Shown here: positions 1 through 8,732 of the stretch, one piece after another | Layout: each line of letters starts with the position of its first letter | How positions within the stretch are numbered: position 1 is the stretch's first letter | NCBI RefSeq assembly: GCF_017565305.1 | Contig: NZ_JAGEKP010000030.1 | Span: 1 to 55,754 of the forward strand | Direction: 5' to 3' | Source: Leifsonia sp. TF02-11 | GTDB lineage: Bacteria > Actinomycetota > Actinomycetes > Actinomycetales > Microbacteriaceae | DNA length: 55,754 nt | Translations under genes and position numbers: made by a program | The notes under the pieces: generated by a model | Database searches by the model: none | Told to the model about the DNA's origin: nothing | The model's input: only the letters and a program-made list of their open reading frames with translations

Positions 1-27
1 AACCGCGCGCGCGTGTGGCACGCGCAC

Positions 28-166
28 ATTCGTGACGAATGTCGCGATTCGTGGCACGAATCACGACATTCGTGACCAATGTTGCGGACCGCGCGTGGGA
101 GTGAGGCGCCCACATTCGTGACGAATGTCGGGATTCGTGGCACGAATGTGGTGATTCGTGACGAAT
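28..166. repeat. ATTCGTG palindromic repeat cluster 1
   Basis: Alternating short palindromes: ATTCGTGACGAAT at 28-40, ATTCGTGGCACGAAT at 47-61, a decayed copy near 68-80, then intact copies at 114-126, 133-147 and 154-166. The same units recur at 6258-6310 and 42777-42869, always next to the 3' end of a gene. Here they underlie the apparent C-terminal tail of the glycosyltransferase frame. Function is unknown; they could fold as hairpins or bind a protein. Confidence 0.85.
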
Positions 167-909
167 GTTGCGGGGGCTAGTGGGGGGGTGCGGTGCAGGC
201 GCAGCGCGACGAGTTGGCGGAGGTAGGCGCCGCCGTTCGCCAGCGACGCCTTCGAGACGCCGCCGTGACGCGCGCCGAAGTCGTACGGCACCTCCACGAG
301 GGTGAGGCGGTGCCGCACCAACACCTCCAGCAGGATCTTGAAGCCGCGCGGCTGCAGCGCGTCCAGGTCGAGCGCATCGAGGCGCACCGCGAAGAATCCC
401 GACATCGGGTCGCTGCACCCGTGCAGCCGACGCGGGAAGAGCGCGCGGGCGGCGACCGTGCTCGCGGACGATACGGCGTGACGGAAGCGGCCCTCCAGTC
501 CCGACGCGCGACCTCCTGCGCAGTAGCGGGAGCCCAGGACGATCCCGGCGTCACGTTCCCGGCCGGTGATGACCAGCAGCGGCACGGCCTCCGGAGGGTG
601 CTGGAGGTCACCGTCCATGACCACCACCCAGCGCCGCGCCGCCAGCCGCATCCCGGCGATCACCGCGCCGGACAGTCCCCCGTCGGGGTGTGGACGGTGG
701 ATGATCCGGATGGAGTGCGGCAGGCGCTCGGCCTCGGCCGTGGCCTCCCGCACCGTGTCGTCGGTCGAGTCGTCGACGACCAGCATCTCGCTGCGCTCCG
801 GGTCGAGCAGCAGCGACAGCCGGTGGAGGAGCTCCGCGATGGACCCGGCCTCGTTGAAGGTCGGGACCACCACCGAGACATCGGTGAGAGGCGGCGTGCG
901 ATCATCCAT
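61..909 (-). CDS. Family 2 glycosyltransferase (dolichol-phosphate mannosyltransferase-like)
   Basis: Probably transfers a sugar from a nucleotide-sugar to a lipid or polyprenyl-phosphate acceptor at the inner membrane face. Near the N-terminus is the GT2 signature SVVVPTFNEAGSI, followed by VVDDSTDD and the metal/nucleotide-binding region VVMDGDLQHPP. No membrane helices are evident, so it is a DPM1-like catalytic domain alone. The frame runs on into repeat DNA: the last ~35 residues are encoded by the ATTCGTG cluster and are probably not ancestral. A stop in the adjacent frame (177-179) lies just beyond a G7 run at 182-188, so a one-base contraction there would end the protein after residues RTPH. 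It is the last of a run of minus-strand genes, 46 nt after the permease. The exact sugar and acceptor cannot be told. Confidence 0.8.
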   Translation of the reverse strand: MDDRTPPLTDVSVVVPTFNEAGSIAELLHRLSLLLDPERSEMLVVDDSTDDTVREATAEAERLPHSIRIIHRPHPDGGLSGAVIAGMRLAARRWVVVMDGDLQHPPEAVPLLVITGRERDAGIVLGSRYCAGGRASGLEGRFRHAVSSASTVAARALFPRRLHGCSDPMSGFFAVRLDALDLDALQPRGFKILLEVLVRHRLTLVEVPYDFGARHGGVSKASLANGGAYLRQLVALRLHRTPPLAPATFVTNHHIRATNPDIRHECGRLTPTRGPQHWSRMS

Positions 910-955
910 ACCTCGGTAGACCGCCGCGCCGCCGATTCGTCACGCGGGTCGACGG

Positions 956-2443
956 TCAGGCGCGGGGCGCAGGCTCCTCGTCGTCGGCCGCGACACCCGC
1001 GTGGGCCCGGAGCCGCGCCACCACGGGTCCGAGCGCGAAGGCGGCCAGCAGGAGCACGACGATCCCGATCGCGAGGGGGAGGCTGCCGCCGACCAGCGTC
1101 GGCAGGTTTTGGAGGATGAGCACGAGGAACACCAGCAGGCCGAGGAGGCCGAGCGCCGGCGCGATCGCGCGTCGCCACAGCGAGACACCGGTTCCGCGGT
1201 TGCGCGCGAAGAACACCAGCACCGCCACGCTCGTGATGCCGAGCAGCAGCACGATGCCCACCGAGGAGAAGCCGGCCAGCCACGTGTAGAACTGGTTGAT
1301 CGGGTCGAGGCCCGTCACCACGCCGACCAGAAGCAGCACCCCGACGACGACGCCGGTCGCGACCGACGCGCGGTGCGGGGAGCCGAGGCGGGAGTGCGCG
1401 CGGCCGAGACGCTGCGGCAGCGCGGAGCGGCCCGACAGCGTGAACACGTACCGGGACACGATGTTGTGGAACGACAGGATGCACGCGAACAGGCTGGTGA
1501 CGAACAGCACCTGGATGATGTGCTCGCCGACCGTGCCGAGGTACTGCTGCGTGACGTCCGCGAGCAGTGTGCCGCCGTGGTCCGTCGCCGTCTTGACGGC
1601 CTTCGAGTCGCCGACCGCGCTGATCAGCGCCCAGCTGGAGAGTGCGTAGAACACGCCGATGAGCACGAGCGAGAGGTAGGTGGCGCGCGGGATGGTGCGG
1701 TCGGGGTCGCGCGCCTCGTCGCGGAACACCGCGGTCGCCTCGAAGCCGATGAAGCTCAGGATGGCGAACAGGATGCCGATGCCCGGCGCGCCCGACAGAA
1801 TCGCCGACGGCGTGACGATCCCGGTCGACAGGCCCTCGGGGGTGTTGCCGCCGAAGACGATGACGGCGTCGAGCACGAGCACGATGAGCACCTCGGCGAC
1901 GAGCAGCACCGCGAGCACGCGGCCCGACAGCTCGATGTTGCGGTAGCCGAGGAACACGACGACGCCGAACGCGACGGCCGCGTAGATCCACCACGGCAGG
2001 CTGGGCACACCGTACGACCCGAGCAGGGAGTTCACGCCGGGGCCGATGAGCCCGAAGACCGCGGCCTCCAGGGTGATGTACGACAGCAGTGCGGCGAACC
2101 CGGTGCCCAGACCGGCGGCGCGGCCCAGGCTTCGGTCGACGTACGAATAGAAGGCGCCGGCCGACTTCACGTACGGGGTCATGGTCGTGAACCCGACGGC
2201 GAACAGCAGCAGCACGACGGTCGCGATCACGAACGTGAACGGGAAGCCGGTGCCGTTGCCGATGGCGATGCCGAGCGGCACCGGTCCGCCGATCACGCCG
2301 AGCGGCGACGCGGCGGCGACCACCATGAACACGATCGAGGCGACGCCGAGGTTGCCGCGCAGGCGCGAGCGGGTCGGAGCGGCGGATGCGGCGGGAGCCG
2401 TGGAGGGCGCCGGGGCGGCGCTGGTCTGGTCTTCGATGGCCAT
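956..2443 (-). CDS. APC superfamily amino acid/amine permease
   Basis: A 495-residue secondary transporter for amino acids or related amines. The N-terminus is a ~30-residue Ala/Pro/Ser-rich cytosolic tail, then about 12-14 hydrophobic segments. APC features include the helix 1 region ASPLGVIGG and, in the helix 6-7 area, SFIGFEATAVFRDEARDP followed by an Arg/Pro-rich loop. The tail ends in acidic residues. It follows the sulfur-scavenging pair by 133 nt on the same strand and may import their organosulfur or amino acid substrate, but its own specificity is not visible. Start chosen at the ATG preceding AIEDQTS. Confidence 0.85.
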   Translation of the reverse strand: MAIEDQTSAAPAPSTAPAASAAPTRSRLRGNLGVASIVFMVVAAASPLGVIGGPVPLGIAIGNGTGFPFTFVIATVVLLLFAVGFTTMTPYVKSAGAFYSYVDRSLGRAAGLGTGFAALLSYITLEAAVFGLIGPGVNSLLGSYGVPSLPWWIYAAVAFGVVVFLGYRNIELSGRVLAVLLVAEVLIVLVLDAVIVFGGNTPEGLSTGIVTPSAILSGAPGIGILFAILSFIGFEATAVFRDEARDPDRTIPRATYLSLVLIGVFYALSSWALISAVGDSKAVKTATDHGGTLLADVTQQYLGTVGEHIIQVLFVTSLFACILSFHNIVSRYVFTLSGRSALPQRLGRAHSRLGSPHRASVATGVVVGVLLLVGVVTGLDPINQFYTWLAGFSSVGIVLLLGITSVAVLVFFARNRGTGVSLWRRAIAPALGLLGLLVFLVLILQNLPTLVGGSLPLAIGIVVLLLAAFALGPVVARLRAHAGVAADDEEPAPRA

Positions 2444-2576
2444 GAGGGGCTCTTTCGGGGAGGGAGAAGGAAGCGGGGCGGGACGGGTGGAGCAGAGACT
2501 AGCGACGCCGGACGTCCCGTGTCGCGATGGATTACCGAATGTGTCCGCCGTCCGCGTGGCGGCCGGCGACGAGGCG

Positions 2577-3977
2577 TCAGCCGACCGGCGCGCCCAGCGG
2601 CTCGCTCACCGGCTCGCCCAGCGTGATGCGCGCGGCGGGGTGCGGCTCCGACGGTCGTGCACCGGCCCCGCCGAGCTTCTCGCGCAGCGTCCCCGGCCGG
2701 TACGCGGTCTGGTAGCGGCCGCGCTTCTGCAGTTCGGGCACCAGCAGGTCGACGACGCCCTCGAAGGTCTCCGGCACGGCTGCTGCTGCGAGGTTGAAGC
2801 CGTCGACGCCTGTCTCGTCGACCCACTCCTCGAGCGCGTCCGCCACGGTGGCGGCCGAGCCGGCGATCACGGGGCCGTCGCCGCCGATGCGGGCATACTC
2901 GGCGATCTCCCGCACGGTCCACTCGCGGTCGGGGTCGGCCGCGCTGAAGGCCTTGACCACCGACTGGATGGCGTTGGAGTCCTGGTCGCGCAGCACCGCG
3001 TCGGGGTCCAGGGTGCTGAAGTCGATGCCGGTCCAGCCCGACATCAGGGTCAGTGCGCCGACGGTGGAGGCGACTTCCAGGTACTCCTCCAGCCGCCGCT
3101 GGGCCTCGGCGTCGGTCTCGGCGACGATCACGGTCTGCTGGTTGATCACGGCGACGGAGGCGGCGTCGCGGCCGGCGGCGGCGACGGCCTCCCTGAGCCC
3201 GGCGACCTGCTTGGTCAGCACGGCACGACTGGGCGCGGCGACGAAGACGTTCTCGGCGTGCTTGGCCGCGAACGCGAGGCCGCGCGCCGAGGCGCCGGCC
3301 TGGAACAGGAACGGCGTGCGCTGCGGGCTCGGCTCGCTGAGGTGGATGCCGGGGACGCGGAAGAACTCGCCCTCGTGCGCGATCGGCCGCACCCGCGACG
3401 GGTCGGCGTAGACGCCGGTGACCGGGTCGGCCACCACCGCGTCGTCGTCCCAGCTGGCCTGCCAGAGCTTGTAGACCACCTCGAGGTACTCCTCGGCGAT
3501 CTCGTACCGGCGGTCGTGGGCCTCCTGGCCGCTCACGCCGAGGTTCAGTGCACCGCTGTTCAGGTAAGAGGTGACGATGTTCCAGCCGATGCGGCCGTTC
3601 GTCAGGTGGTCGAGCGTCGACATCCGGCGGGCGAACGGGTACGGGTGCTCGAAGGAGACACTGGCGGTCACGCCGAACCCGAGGTGCTCGGTCGCCGCGG
3701 CCATCGCCGGGATGAGCTGCAGCGGGTCGTTGACCGGCACCTGCACTCCCCCGCGCAGCGCCGCATCCCTGCTGCCTCCGTAGACGTCGTAGACGCCGAG
3801 CACGTCGGCGAGGAACACCGCGTCGATGAGGCCGCGCTCCAGGGTCTGCGCGAGCTCGATCCAGTAGTCGAGGTCGAGGTAGCGCCGCGACTCGTCGCGC
3901 GGGTGCCGCCAGAGGCCGGGCGAGAGGTGCCCGACCGTGTTCATCGTGAACGCGTTGAGCCGGATCTGCTGGGCCAT
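2577..3977 (-). CDS. NtaA/SnaA/DszA-family FMN-dependent monooxygenase
   Basis: A flavin-dependent monooxygenase of the luciferase-like superfamily, using FMNH2 from a separate reductase to attack C-S, C-N or sulfone substrates. The 466 residues match the long NtaA/SnaA/DszA branch: N-terminal LNAFTMNTVGHLSPGLWRHP, then DYWIELAQTLERGLIDAVFLAD, ASVSFEHPYPFARRMSTLDH and GRIGWNIVTSY are family hallmarks. It lies 14 nt downstream of the SfnB-like gene, so the two are surely co-transcribed. This pairing is typical of organosulfur scavenging (dimethyl sulfone, alkanesulfonate or thiophene-type substrates). Nitrilotriacetate-type substrates are an alternative. No flavin reductase is seen nearby. Confidence 0.85.
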   Translation of the reverse strand: MAQQIRLNAFTMNTVGHLSPGLWRHPRDESRRYLDLDYWIELAQTLERGLIDAVFLADVLGVYDVYGGSRDAALRGGVQVPVNDPLQLIPAMAAATEHLGFGVTASVSFEHPYPFARRMSTLDHLTNGRIGWNIVTSYLNSGALNLGVSGQEAHDRRYEIAEEYLEVVYKLWQASWDDDAVVADPVTGVYADPSRVRPIAHEGEFFRVPGIHLSEPSPQRTPFLFQAGASARGLAFAAKHAENVFVAAPSRAVLTKQVAGLREAVAAAGRDAASVAVINQQTVIVAETDAEAQRRLEEYLEVASTVGALTLMSGWTGIDFSTLDPDAVLRDQDSNAIQSVVKAFSAADPDREWTVREIAEYARIGGDGPVIAGSAATVADALEEWVDETGVDGFNLAAAAVPETFEGVVDLLVPELQKRGRYQTAYRPGTLREKLGGAGARPSEPHPAARITLGEPVSEPLGAPVG

Positions 3978-3991
3978 GCCGTCGTCGCCGC

Positions 3992-5215
3992 TCAGATCCA
4001 GGAGTGCCGCGCGGGCAGCGTGCCGTTGAGCGCGTAGTCGCCGATGATGACCGGCTTCCAGCGCACCGGGTCGTGCAGCGTGTGGACGCGCGCGTTGCGC
4101 CAGTAGCGGTCGAGTGCCTTCGCACCGAGGGCCGAGCGCGTGCCGCCCAGCTCCAGCAGGCGTGTGGAGGCCTCGAGCGACAGCTCGGTGGTGAGCACCT
4201 TCGCGCGGGCGACGGCGATGGAGGCCGCGGCCACGTTGGCCTCGTCGGCCGCCGGCTTGGCCGCGTCGATGGCCTCGCCCGCCTTCTCGGTGAGCGCTTC
4301 CGCTGCGGCCAGGTCGATGTCGAGGCGGCCCAGACGCTCCAGGGTCAGCGGGTCCTTGGTCGCCGAGTCGACGCCGCTGTCGATCCAGGGCCGCGCCGCC
4401 CGCACCGCGTCGTGCGTCTCGCGGATGGCGCCGCGCGCGATCCCGAGATCGACAGCGGCGGTCGTGAGCTGGGCGAACGGACCGGCGATGGTCGGGTTCT
4501 CGTACTCGGTGTGCATCGGGAAGACGCGCTCGACCGGCACGCGGAGGTCCTCCAGCACCACCGAACCGCTGGAGGTCGCCCGCTGTCCGAACGCCGACCA
4601 GTCGTCGACGACGGTGAGGCCCTCGGAGTCGCGCTCGGTGAAGACCAGCTGCTCGAGGCCGTCCTCATCGACGGCCAGCACCGGGATCCAGTGCGCGTAC
4701 GCCGAGCCGGTGGAGTAGAACTTGCGGCCGCTGACCACGACCTCGTCGCCGTCGCGGACGAGCCGGGTCTGGATTTCGGCCACGTTCTTGCCTCCGGCCT
4801 CCGAGAACGCGTTCGCGAAGCGGGCGCCCGACAGCACCAGCCCGAAGAAGAAGGCCTTCTGCTCCGGCGTTCCGGAGAGTCGGATGTCCTCCACGAGGCA
4901 GAAGTGGTTCTGCGGGATCTGCCCGAGCGACGGCTCCACCGCCGAAACGGTCGCGATGACGTCGGCGAGGGTCGCGTGCGAGACCTCTGCGCCGCCGAAC
5001 TCGCGCGGGATGGTGATGGCCCAGAGTCCGGTCGCGCTGAACGCGTCGACGACCTCGATCGGGATGCGCCGCTCGGCGTCGATCTGCGCCGCGTAGGGAC
5101 GCACGGTCTCGGCGAAGTCGCGGGCGGCTGCGCGCGCCTCCGCATCGGAGGCGATCACGTGCGCCGGTGCGTACGGGCGGGCGATCGCGGGGCTGACGGC
5201 GGTGTCGCTGGGCAT
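3992..5215 (-). CDS. SfnB-family sulfur acquisition oxidoreductase (acyl-CoA dehydrogenase fold)
   Basis: A 407-residue flavoprotein with the acyl-CoA dehydrogenase fold, resembling SfnB and DszC-type desulfurising enzymes rather than beta-oxidation enzymes. N-terminal helical domain with ARDFAETVRPYAAQIDAERRIP; middle domain with GGKNVAEIQTRLV and a FYSTGSAYAHWIPV region typical of the SfnB/DszC branch; C-terminal helical bundle with LELGGTRSALGAKALDRYWRNARVHTLHDP, the characteristic terminus of monooxygenase-like members. It is the first gene of a minus-strand run with the FMN monooxygenase and the APC permease. Role by family: flavin-dependent oxidation of organosulfur compounds when sulfate is short. 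The substrate is not determinable. Confidence 0.85.
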   Translation of the reverse strand: MPSDTAVSPAIARPYAPAHVIASDAEARAAARDFAETVRPYAAQIDAERRIPIEVVDAFSATGLWAITIPREFGGAEVSHATLADVIATVSAVEPSLGQIPQNHFCLVEDIRLSGTPEQKAFFFGLVLSGARFANAFSEAGGKNVAEIQTRLVRDGDEVVVSGRKFYSTGSAYAHWIPVLAVDEDGLEQLVFTERDSEGLTVVDDWSAFGQRATSSGSVVLEDLRVPVERVFPMHTEYENPTIAGPFAQLTTAAVDLGIARGAIRETHDAVRAARPWIDSGVDSATKDPLTLERLGRLDIDLAAAEALTEKAGEAIDAAKPAADEANVAAASIAVARAKVLTTELSLEASTRLLELGGTRSALGAKALDRYWRNARVHTLHDPVRWKPVIIGDYALNGTLPARHSWI

Positions 5216-5337
5216 GCTGCTACCTCGGGAGGGTCTCGGGACGGGTTCCGTTGCGCAGAACGCTATCGTCCGGAGCGGGCCTCCTGCGGCCCGGCTGCAA
5301 TGCGCCGTAACGTGAGCCGGACGCGAGCGCGGTGAGG

Positions 5338-5343
5338 CACTAT
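5338..5343 (+). promoter_or_regulatory. Candidate -10 of a leaderless transcript (phzF-like)
   Basis: CACTAT six bases before the ATG at 5350 deviates from TANNNT only in the first base. The position equals that of better-conserved boxes before other genes here, so a leaderless mRNA is likely. Confidence 0.4.
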
Positions 5344-5349
5344 GGGCGC

Positions 5350-6231
5350 ATGGACGTGCCGTTCTTCTGGATCGATGTGTTCGCCGAGCGCGCCCTGGAG
5401 GGCAACCCGCTCGCGCTCGTGCCCGACGCCGATGAGCTGACCGAGCCGCAGCTGCGCGCCATCGCGCGTGAATTCAACCAGTCGGAGACGACGTTCCTGT
5501 GCGCCCCGACCGCGGCCGGCGCCGCGGTGCGCCTCCGCTCGTTCACCCCGGCGGGGGTGGAGGTCGGCGGCGCCGGCCACAACGCGATGGGCGCGTGGAT
5601 CTGGCTGGCCGGGTCCGGGCGGCTCGACCCGGACCGCGACAGCTACCTGCAGCAGATCGGGGACGACCTCCTGGAGGTCACGGTCTCGCGCGCGCGGGAC
5701 GGCCGGCCGGTGGTGTCGATGCGGCAGTCGCCGCCAGTGTTCCCCGGAACGCCCCCGGTCGATGTCGCAGCGCTCGCGGCGGCGCTGGGGCTTGCGGTCG
5801 ACGATGTCGTCGCGTCATCGGTGCCGGAGGTCGGCTCGACGGGCGCAGGGCACCTCCTCGTGCGTGTGGCCGGGGTCGCCGCGGTGGATGCGGCCCGGCC
5901 CGACAGCGCAGCACTGGCGACGCTGCTGGCGCACGCGGGCGGCGAAGGCTGCTACGTCTACACGCTCGACGCGGGCGCCGGCCGCCACGCGTACGCACGC
6001 TTCTTCAATCCGACGGTCGGCATCGCGGAGGACCCGGCGACCGGCACGGCCGCGGGTCCGCTGGCCGCCCTGCTGGTGCGCGACGGTGTCGCCGCGTCCG
6101 GCGAGCCGGTGCGCATCGAGCAGGGCCGCGCGCTCGGCAGGCCGAGCCTGCTGACCGTCACCGTCGATGGCGCGCGCGTGACGCTGACCGGCTCCGGCGT
6201 CGTCGCCGCCGCCGGCACGCTCTACCTCTGA
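5350..6231 (+). CDS. PhzF-family isomerase/epimerase
   Basis: PhzF-fold protein of 293 residues, usual for the family, whose members are metal-free isomerases or epimerases of small carboxylates. Two mirror-image halves are visible: the N-terminal half has FWIDVFAERALEGNPLALV and REFNQSETTFL, where Glu46 matches the catalytic glutamate of PhzF; the C-terminal half has YARFFNPTVGIAEDPATGTAAGPLA. Start placed at ATG 5350 because the protein then begins MDVPFFWIDVF as in the family and a -10-like box sits 6 nt upstream; a GTG at 5332 would add six residues. No phenazine genes are near, so this is a generic PhzF-like enzyme. It is monocistronic and followed by the ATTCGTG repeat cluster. Confidence 0.88.
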   Translation: MDVPFFWIDVFAERALEGNPLALVPDADELTEPQLRAIAREFNQSETTFLCAPTAAGAAVRLRSFTPAGVEVGGAGHNAMGAWIWLAGSGRLDPDRDSYLQQIGDDLLEVTVSRARDGRPVVSMRQSPPVFPGTPPVDVAALAAALGLAVDDVVASSVPEVGSTGAGHLLVRVAGVAAVDAARPDSAALATLLAHAGGEGCYVYTLDAGAGRHAYARFFNPTVGIAEDPATGTAAGPLAALLVRDGVAASGEPVRIEQGRALGRPSLLTVTVDGARVTLTGSGVVAAAGTLYL

Positions 6232-6257
6232 GCCTCGCACCCCGGAGGGTCACCGAC

Positions 6258-6310
6258 ATTCGTCACGAATCTCGAGATTCGTGGCACGAATCGGCACATT
6301 CGTCACGAAT
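6258..6310. repeat. ATTCGTG palindromic repeat cluster 2
   Basis: Three palindromes: ATTCGTCACGAAT (6258-6270), ATTCGTGGCACGAAT (6277-6291), ATTCGTCACGAAT (6298-6310), plus a decayed fragment. They lie between the convergent phzF-like and PAP2 genes. Same alternating order as clusters 1 and 3. Confidence 0.85.
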
Positions 6311-6337
6311 CTCGTGACTCGTGGTGCCGCGGGGGCG

Positions 6338-7006
6338 CTACGCGGCGACGCGACGGCCCCGGCCGGCGAAGACGCGGGAGGCGACCAGGTTCCAGAGCCC
6401 GGCGAACAGCAGCACGCCCGCGACGCCGTTGAGCACGCCGCCCACGACGTCCGAGCCGTAGTGCACGCCCACGTAGAGCCGCGACCACATCACGAGGAGC
6501 ACGAAGAGTGCACCGACGACGAGGACGATCGTGCGCGCGAGAGTTCCCCGGCAGACCATCGCGAGCGCCGTCACCAGCGCCGCTGCGAAGACCACGTGAC
6601 CACTCGGGTAGCTGAGGGTCGCCGGGTTCACGTGCAGCAGATGGGTCAGGCCGGCGGTGGTCGGGCGCGGTTCGGCGACGACGGTCTTCACGACCAGCGT
6701 CGTGATCCAGCCGAGACCGGTCACCACCACGGTGCCGAGCGCGAGCCTCCAGCCCTTCACTAACAGCAGGATGATGAAGACGATGACCAGGATGACACCG
6801 ACCACGGTCACCTGGTCGATCTTGTCGAGCAGCAGAGCGATCTTGTCGAGGAACGGCGAGTTCACCCGGTTGATGGAGGCGCCGAGCGACTCCATCCGGA
6901 GAGCGGGAATCCACTTGGCCGCGAAGCCGAGCGCGAAGGTCAGGGCGAACAGGACCACGGTCCAGACGATCCAGTGACGAGGGATGCGGAGCTGGGCTGG
7001 CTTCAC
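6338..7006 (-). CDS. PAP2-family membrane phosphatase
   Basis: Integral-membrane type 2 phosphatidic acid phosphatase of 222 residues, acting on lipid phosphates such as phosphatidate or undecaprenyl pyrophosphate. All three family motifs are present: KTVVAEPRP (KX6RP), YPSGH (PSGH) and SRLYVGVHYGSD (SRX5HX3D), the last supplying the nucleophilic His. About six membrane helices. I chose GTG 7006 because it follows an AGAGGAG ribosome-binding site with a 9-nt spacer; a weak TTG at 7042 would add 12 residues. Convergent with the phzF-like gene across the repeat cluster. Confidence 0.88.
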   Translation of the reverse strand: MKPAQLRIPRHWIVWTVVLFALTFALGFAAKWIPALRMESLGASINRVNSPFLDKIALLLDKIDQVTVVGVILVIVFIILLLVKGWRLALGTVVVTGLGWITTLVVKTVVAEPRPTTAGLTHLLHVNPATLSYPSGHVVFAAALVTALAMVCRGTLARTIVLVVGALFVLLVMWSRLYVGVHYGSDVVGGVLNGVAGVLLFAGLWNLVASRVFAGRGRRVAA

Positions 7007-7104
7007 GGGCGGAGACTCCTCTCGAGCGGAACCACCAGTCAAACACTGTACGGCTCAGCAACTTCTAAGAGAGGCGGCCGAACCTGAGTGTTTTCACAGG
7101 CTCG

Positions 7105-8691
7105 CTAGATCAGGTGCGACTGCGCAGCATATGCGGCGGCGGCCGCCCGCGACCCGAGGCCGAGCTTGGTCAGGATGTTCGCGACGTGCCGATGGACGGT
7201 GTGCTCGCTGACCGTCAGCTCGCGGGCGATCTCGGCGTTCGTCCGTCCACGCGCTATGAGGCGGAGCACCTCGCGCTGCCGCGCGGTGAGATCCGTCGCG
7301 TCCGTCGACGAATGAACCCCGAGCTCCGCGAAGATCGTCCGGGCGGTGTCCCGCTGTTCCGCGGCTCCAGCGGCGTCGCCGAGGGCCGCCAGAGCGATGC
7401 CGAGGGACCGCCGGCTCTGCGCCTCCTCGTAGCGCAGCCCGGACACTGCGAACATCCGCACCGCTTCGCGCCACCAGATCAGCGCGGGCGTGCCAGAGGA
7501 GACGGACGCCGCCGCGGCTGCCGCGAAACCCCGCAGCGGGTCGGTCGACACACGTCGGGCGATGGCCTCGAGCTCGTCTGCGAGCCGTCGCGCATCGTCC
7601 CCCTTGGCGATCGCCACAGCCGCATCGACCGCGGCGGGCAGCACGGCCGCACGGGCGAGCAGGTTGGTCGGCGGGATCGCGTCGAGGAGCCCGGACAGCT
7701 CGATCCACGCCCCGTCCGGCTCGCCCCGGTCGATCCGGAGGCGCGCCCTGCTGATGACCGCCGGCCCGAAGAACTCCGCCTGCCGCAGAAGCGCCTCCGC
7801 TTCCACGAGCCGACCCTGGCGGCGCCGCAGCTCGCCGAGCTCGGCGACCGCTTCGACGCGAGACTCCCGGCGGGAGCCGGCGAGCGTGTCCAGCGTCCGA
7901 CGCAGCTGGGCGTCGGCATCCGCCCACGAGCCGCGCGAGACGAGGACTGACGCGTACTGGATCCTGCACACCGACGTGAGCGGGGTGAGGTCTCGGACCG
8001 TGCTCATCGCCTCGACCCGAGTACACCAGTCGGCCGCACGCTCGATGTCCTGCGATCGGCGGCACGCGACGATGAGCCAGCAGCAGATTTTGCCCATCCA
8101 CATCGGGTCGACGACGTCGCCCGCCGTCGCGGCCGCCACCGCTCCGTCGAGCAGTCGCATCCCGTCGTCCACCTCGCCAGCCATCACCAGCGCCAGGCCC
8201 GCGTATGCCTGTCCGGCGAACGCCAGATCGTCATCGGCCGTGTCCCTCCCGATCACGGAAGCACGCCGCGCCGCGGCCAGTGCTGCGTCAGTGTCGTCGT
8301 CCAGAGTGAGCGCGAGCTCGGCACCGCGCACCGCGTGCCAGCCGTGCTCCGCGCGGATGGGGAGGTCTTTCAGGAGGTCCGTTGCGCGGGCGTACCAGCC
8401 CCTCGCGACCGCCGGACCCTGCCCGAAGAGCACCGCATCCCAGGCGAGCGACGTCGCGGCCCGTGCGGCACCGACGTCATCACCGCGTTCGCGGTACCCA
8501 CGGTAGGCGGCCTCGCGCGACGCCAGACACGCGTCGCCGTCGTCGAGCCACCAGAACGCCTGGGCAAGGCCCTCGCGAGCCTCTGGCGCCTCGGTCTCAT
8601 CCAGAAGCGCCTCGAACCCGCGAACGGCCTCGGTCCACGCTCCCCGCCTCAGGGCGTCGAGGGCCGAAGCACGTTCCGGAGACTTGATCAC
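7105..8691 (-). CDS. LuxR-family transcriptional regulator with helical-repeat sensor region
   Basis: A 528-residue regulator. The C-terminal ~60 residues are a LuxR/GerE helix-turn-helix: LTARQREVLRLIARGRTNAEIA then ELTVSEHTVHRHVANILTKLG. The rest is Ala-rich alpha-helical sequence with TPR-like periodicity (AREGLAQAFWWLDDGDACLASREA, AKGDDARRLADELEAIARR) and no P-loop, unlike the two MalT-like proteins elsewhere in the window. GTG 8691 was chosen since upstream starts would run into the tautomerase gene. It sits 41 nt downstream of the tautomerase gene on the same strand, suggesting one transcript. Target unknown. Confidence 0.82.
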   Translation of the reverse strand: MIKSPERASALDALRRGAWTEAVRGFEALLDETEAPEAREGLAQAFWWLDDGDACLASREAAYRGYRERGDDVGAARAATSLAWDAVLFGQGPAVARGWYARATDLLKDLPIRAEHGWHAVRGAELALTLDDDTDAALAAARRASVIGRDTADDDLAFAGQAYAGLALVMAGEVDDGMRLLDGAVAAATAGDVVDPMWMGKICCWLIVACRRSQDIERAADWCTRVEAMSTVRDLTPLTSVCRIQYASVLVSRGSWADADAQLRRTLDTLAGSRRESRVEAVAELGELRRRQGRLVEAEALLRQAEFFGPAVISRARLRIDRGEPDGAWIELSGLLDAIPPTNLLARAAVLPAAVDAAVAIAKGDDARRLADELEAIARRVSTDPLRGFAAAAAASVSSGTPALIWWREAVRMFAVSGLRYEEAQSRRSLGIALAALGDAAGAAEQRDTARTIFAELGVHSSTDATDLTARQREVLRLIARGRTNAEIARELTVSEHTVHRHVANILTKLGLGSRAAAAAYAAQSHLI

Positions 8692-8732
8692 GTGCTTCAG
8701 CTTCGCCCGTGGAGCGGGCCACGGCAACAGCG

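Noticed and set aside
1001-2626. Plus-strand frame of 541 codons opposite the APC permease
   Set aside because: Rich in Asp, His, Gln and Arg as expected for the shadow of a membrane protein gene; no motif.
5332-5349. GTG start for the PhzF-like protein
   Set aside because: It adds six residues absent from the family and would overlap the likely -10 box.
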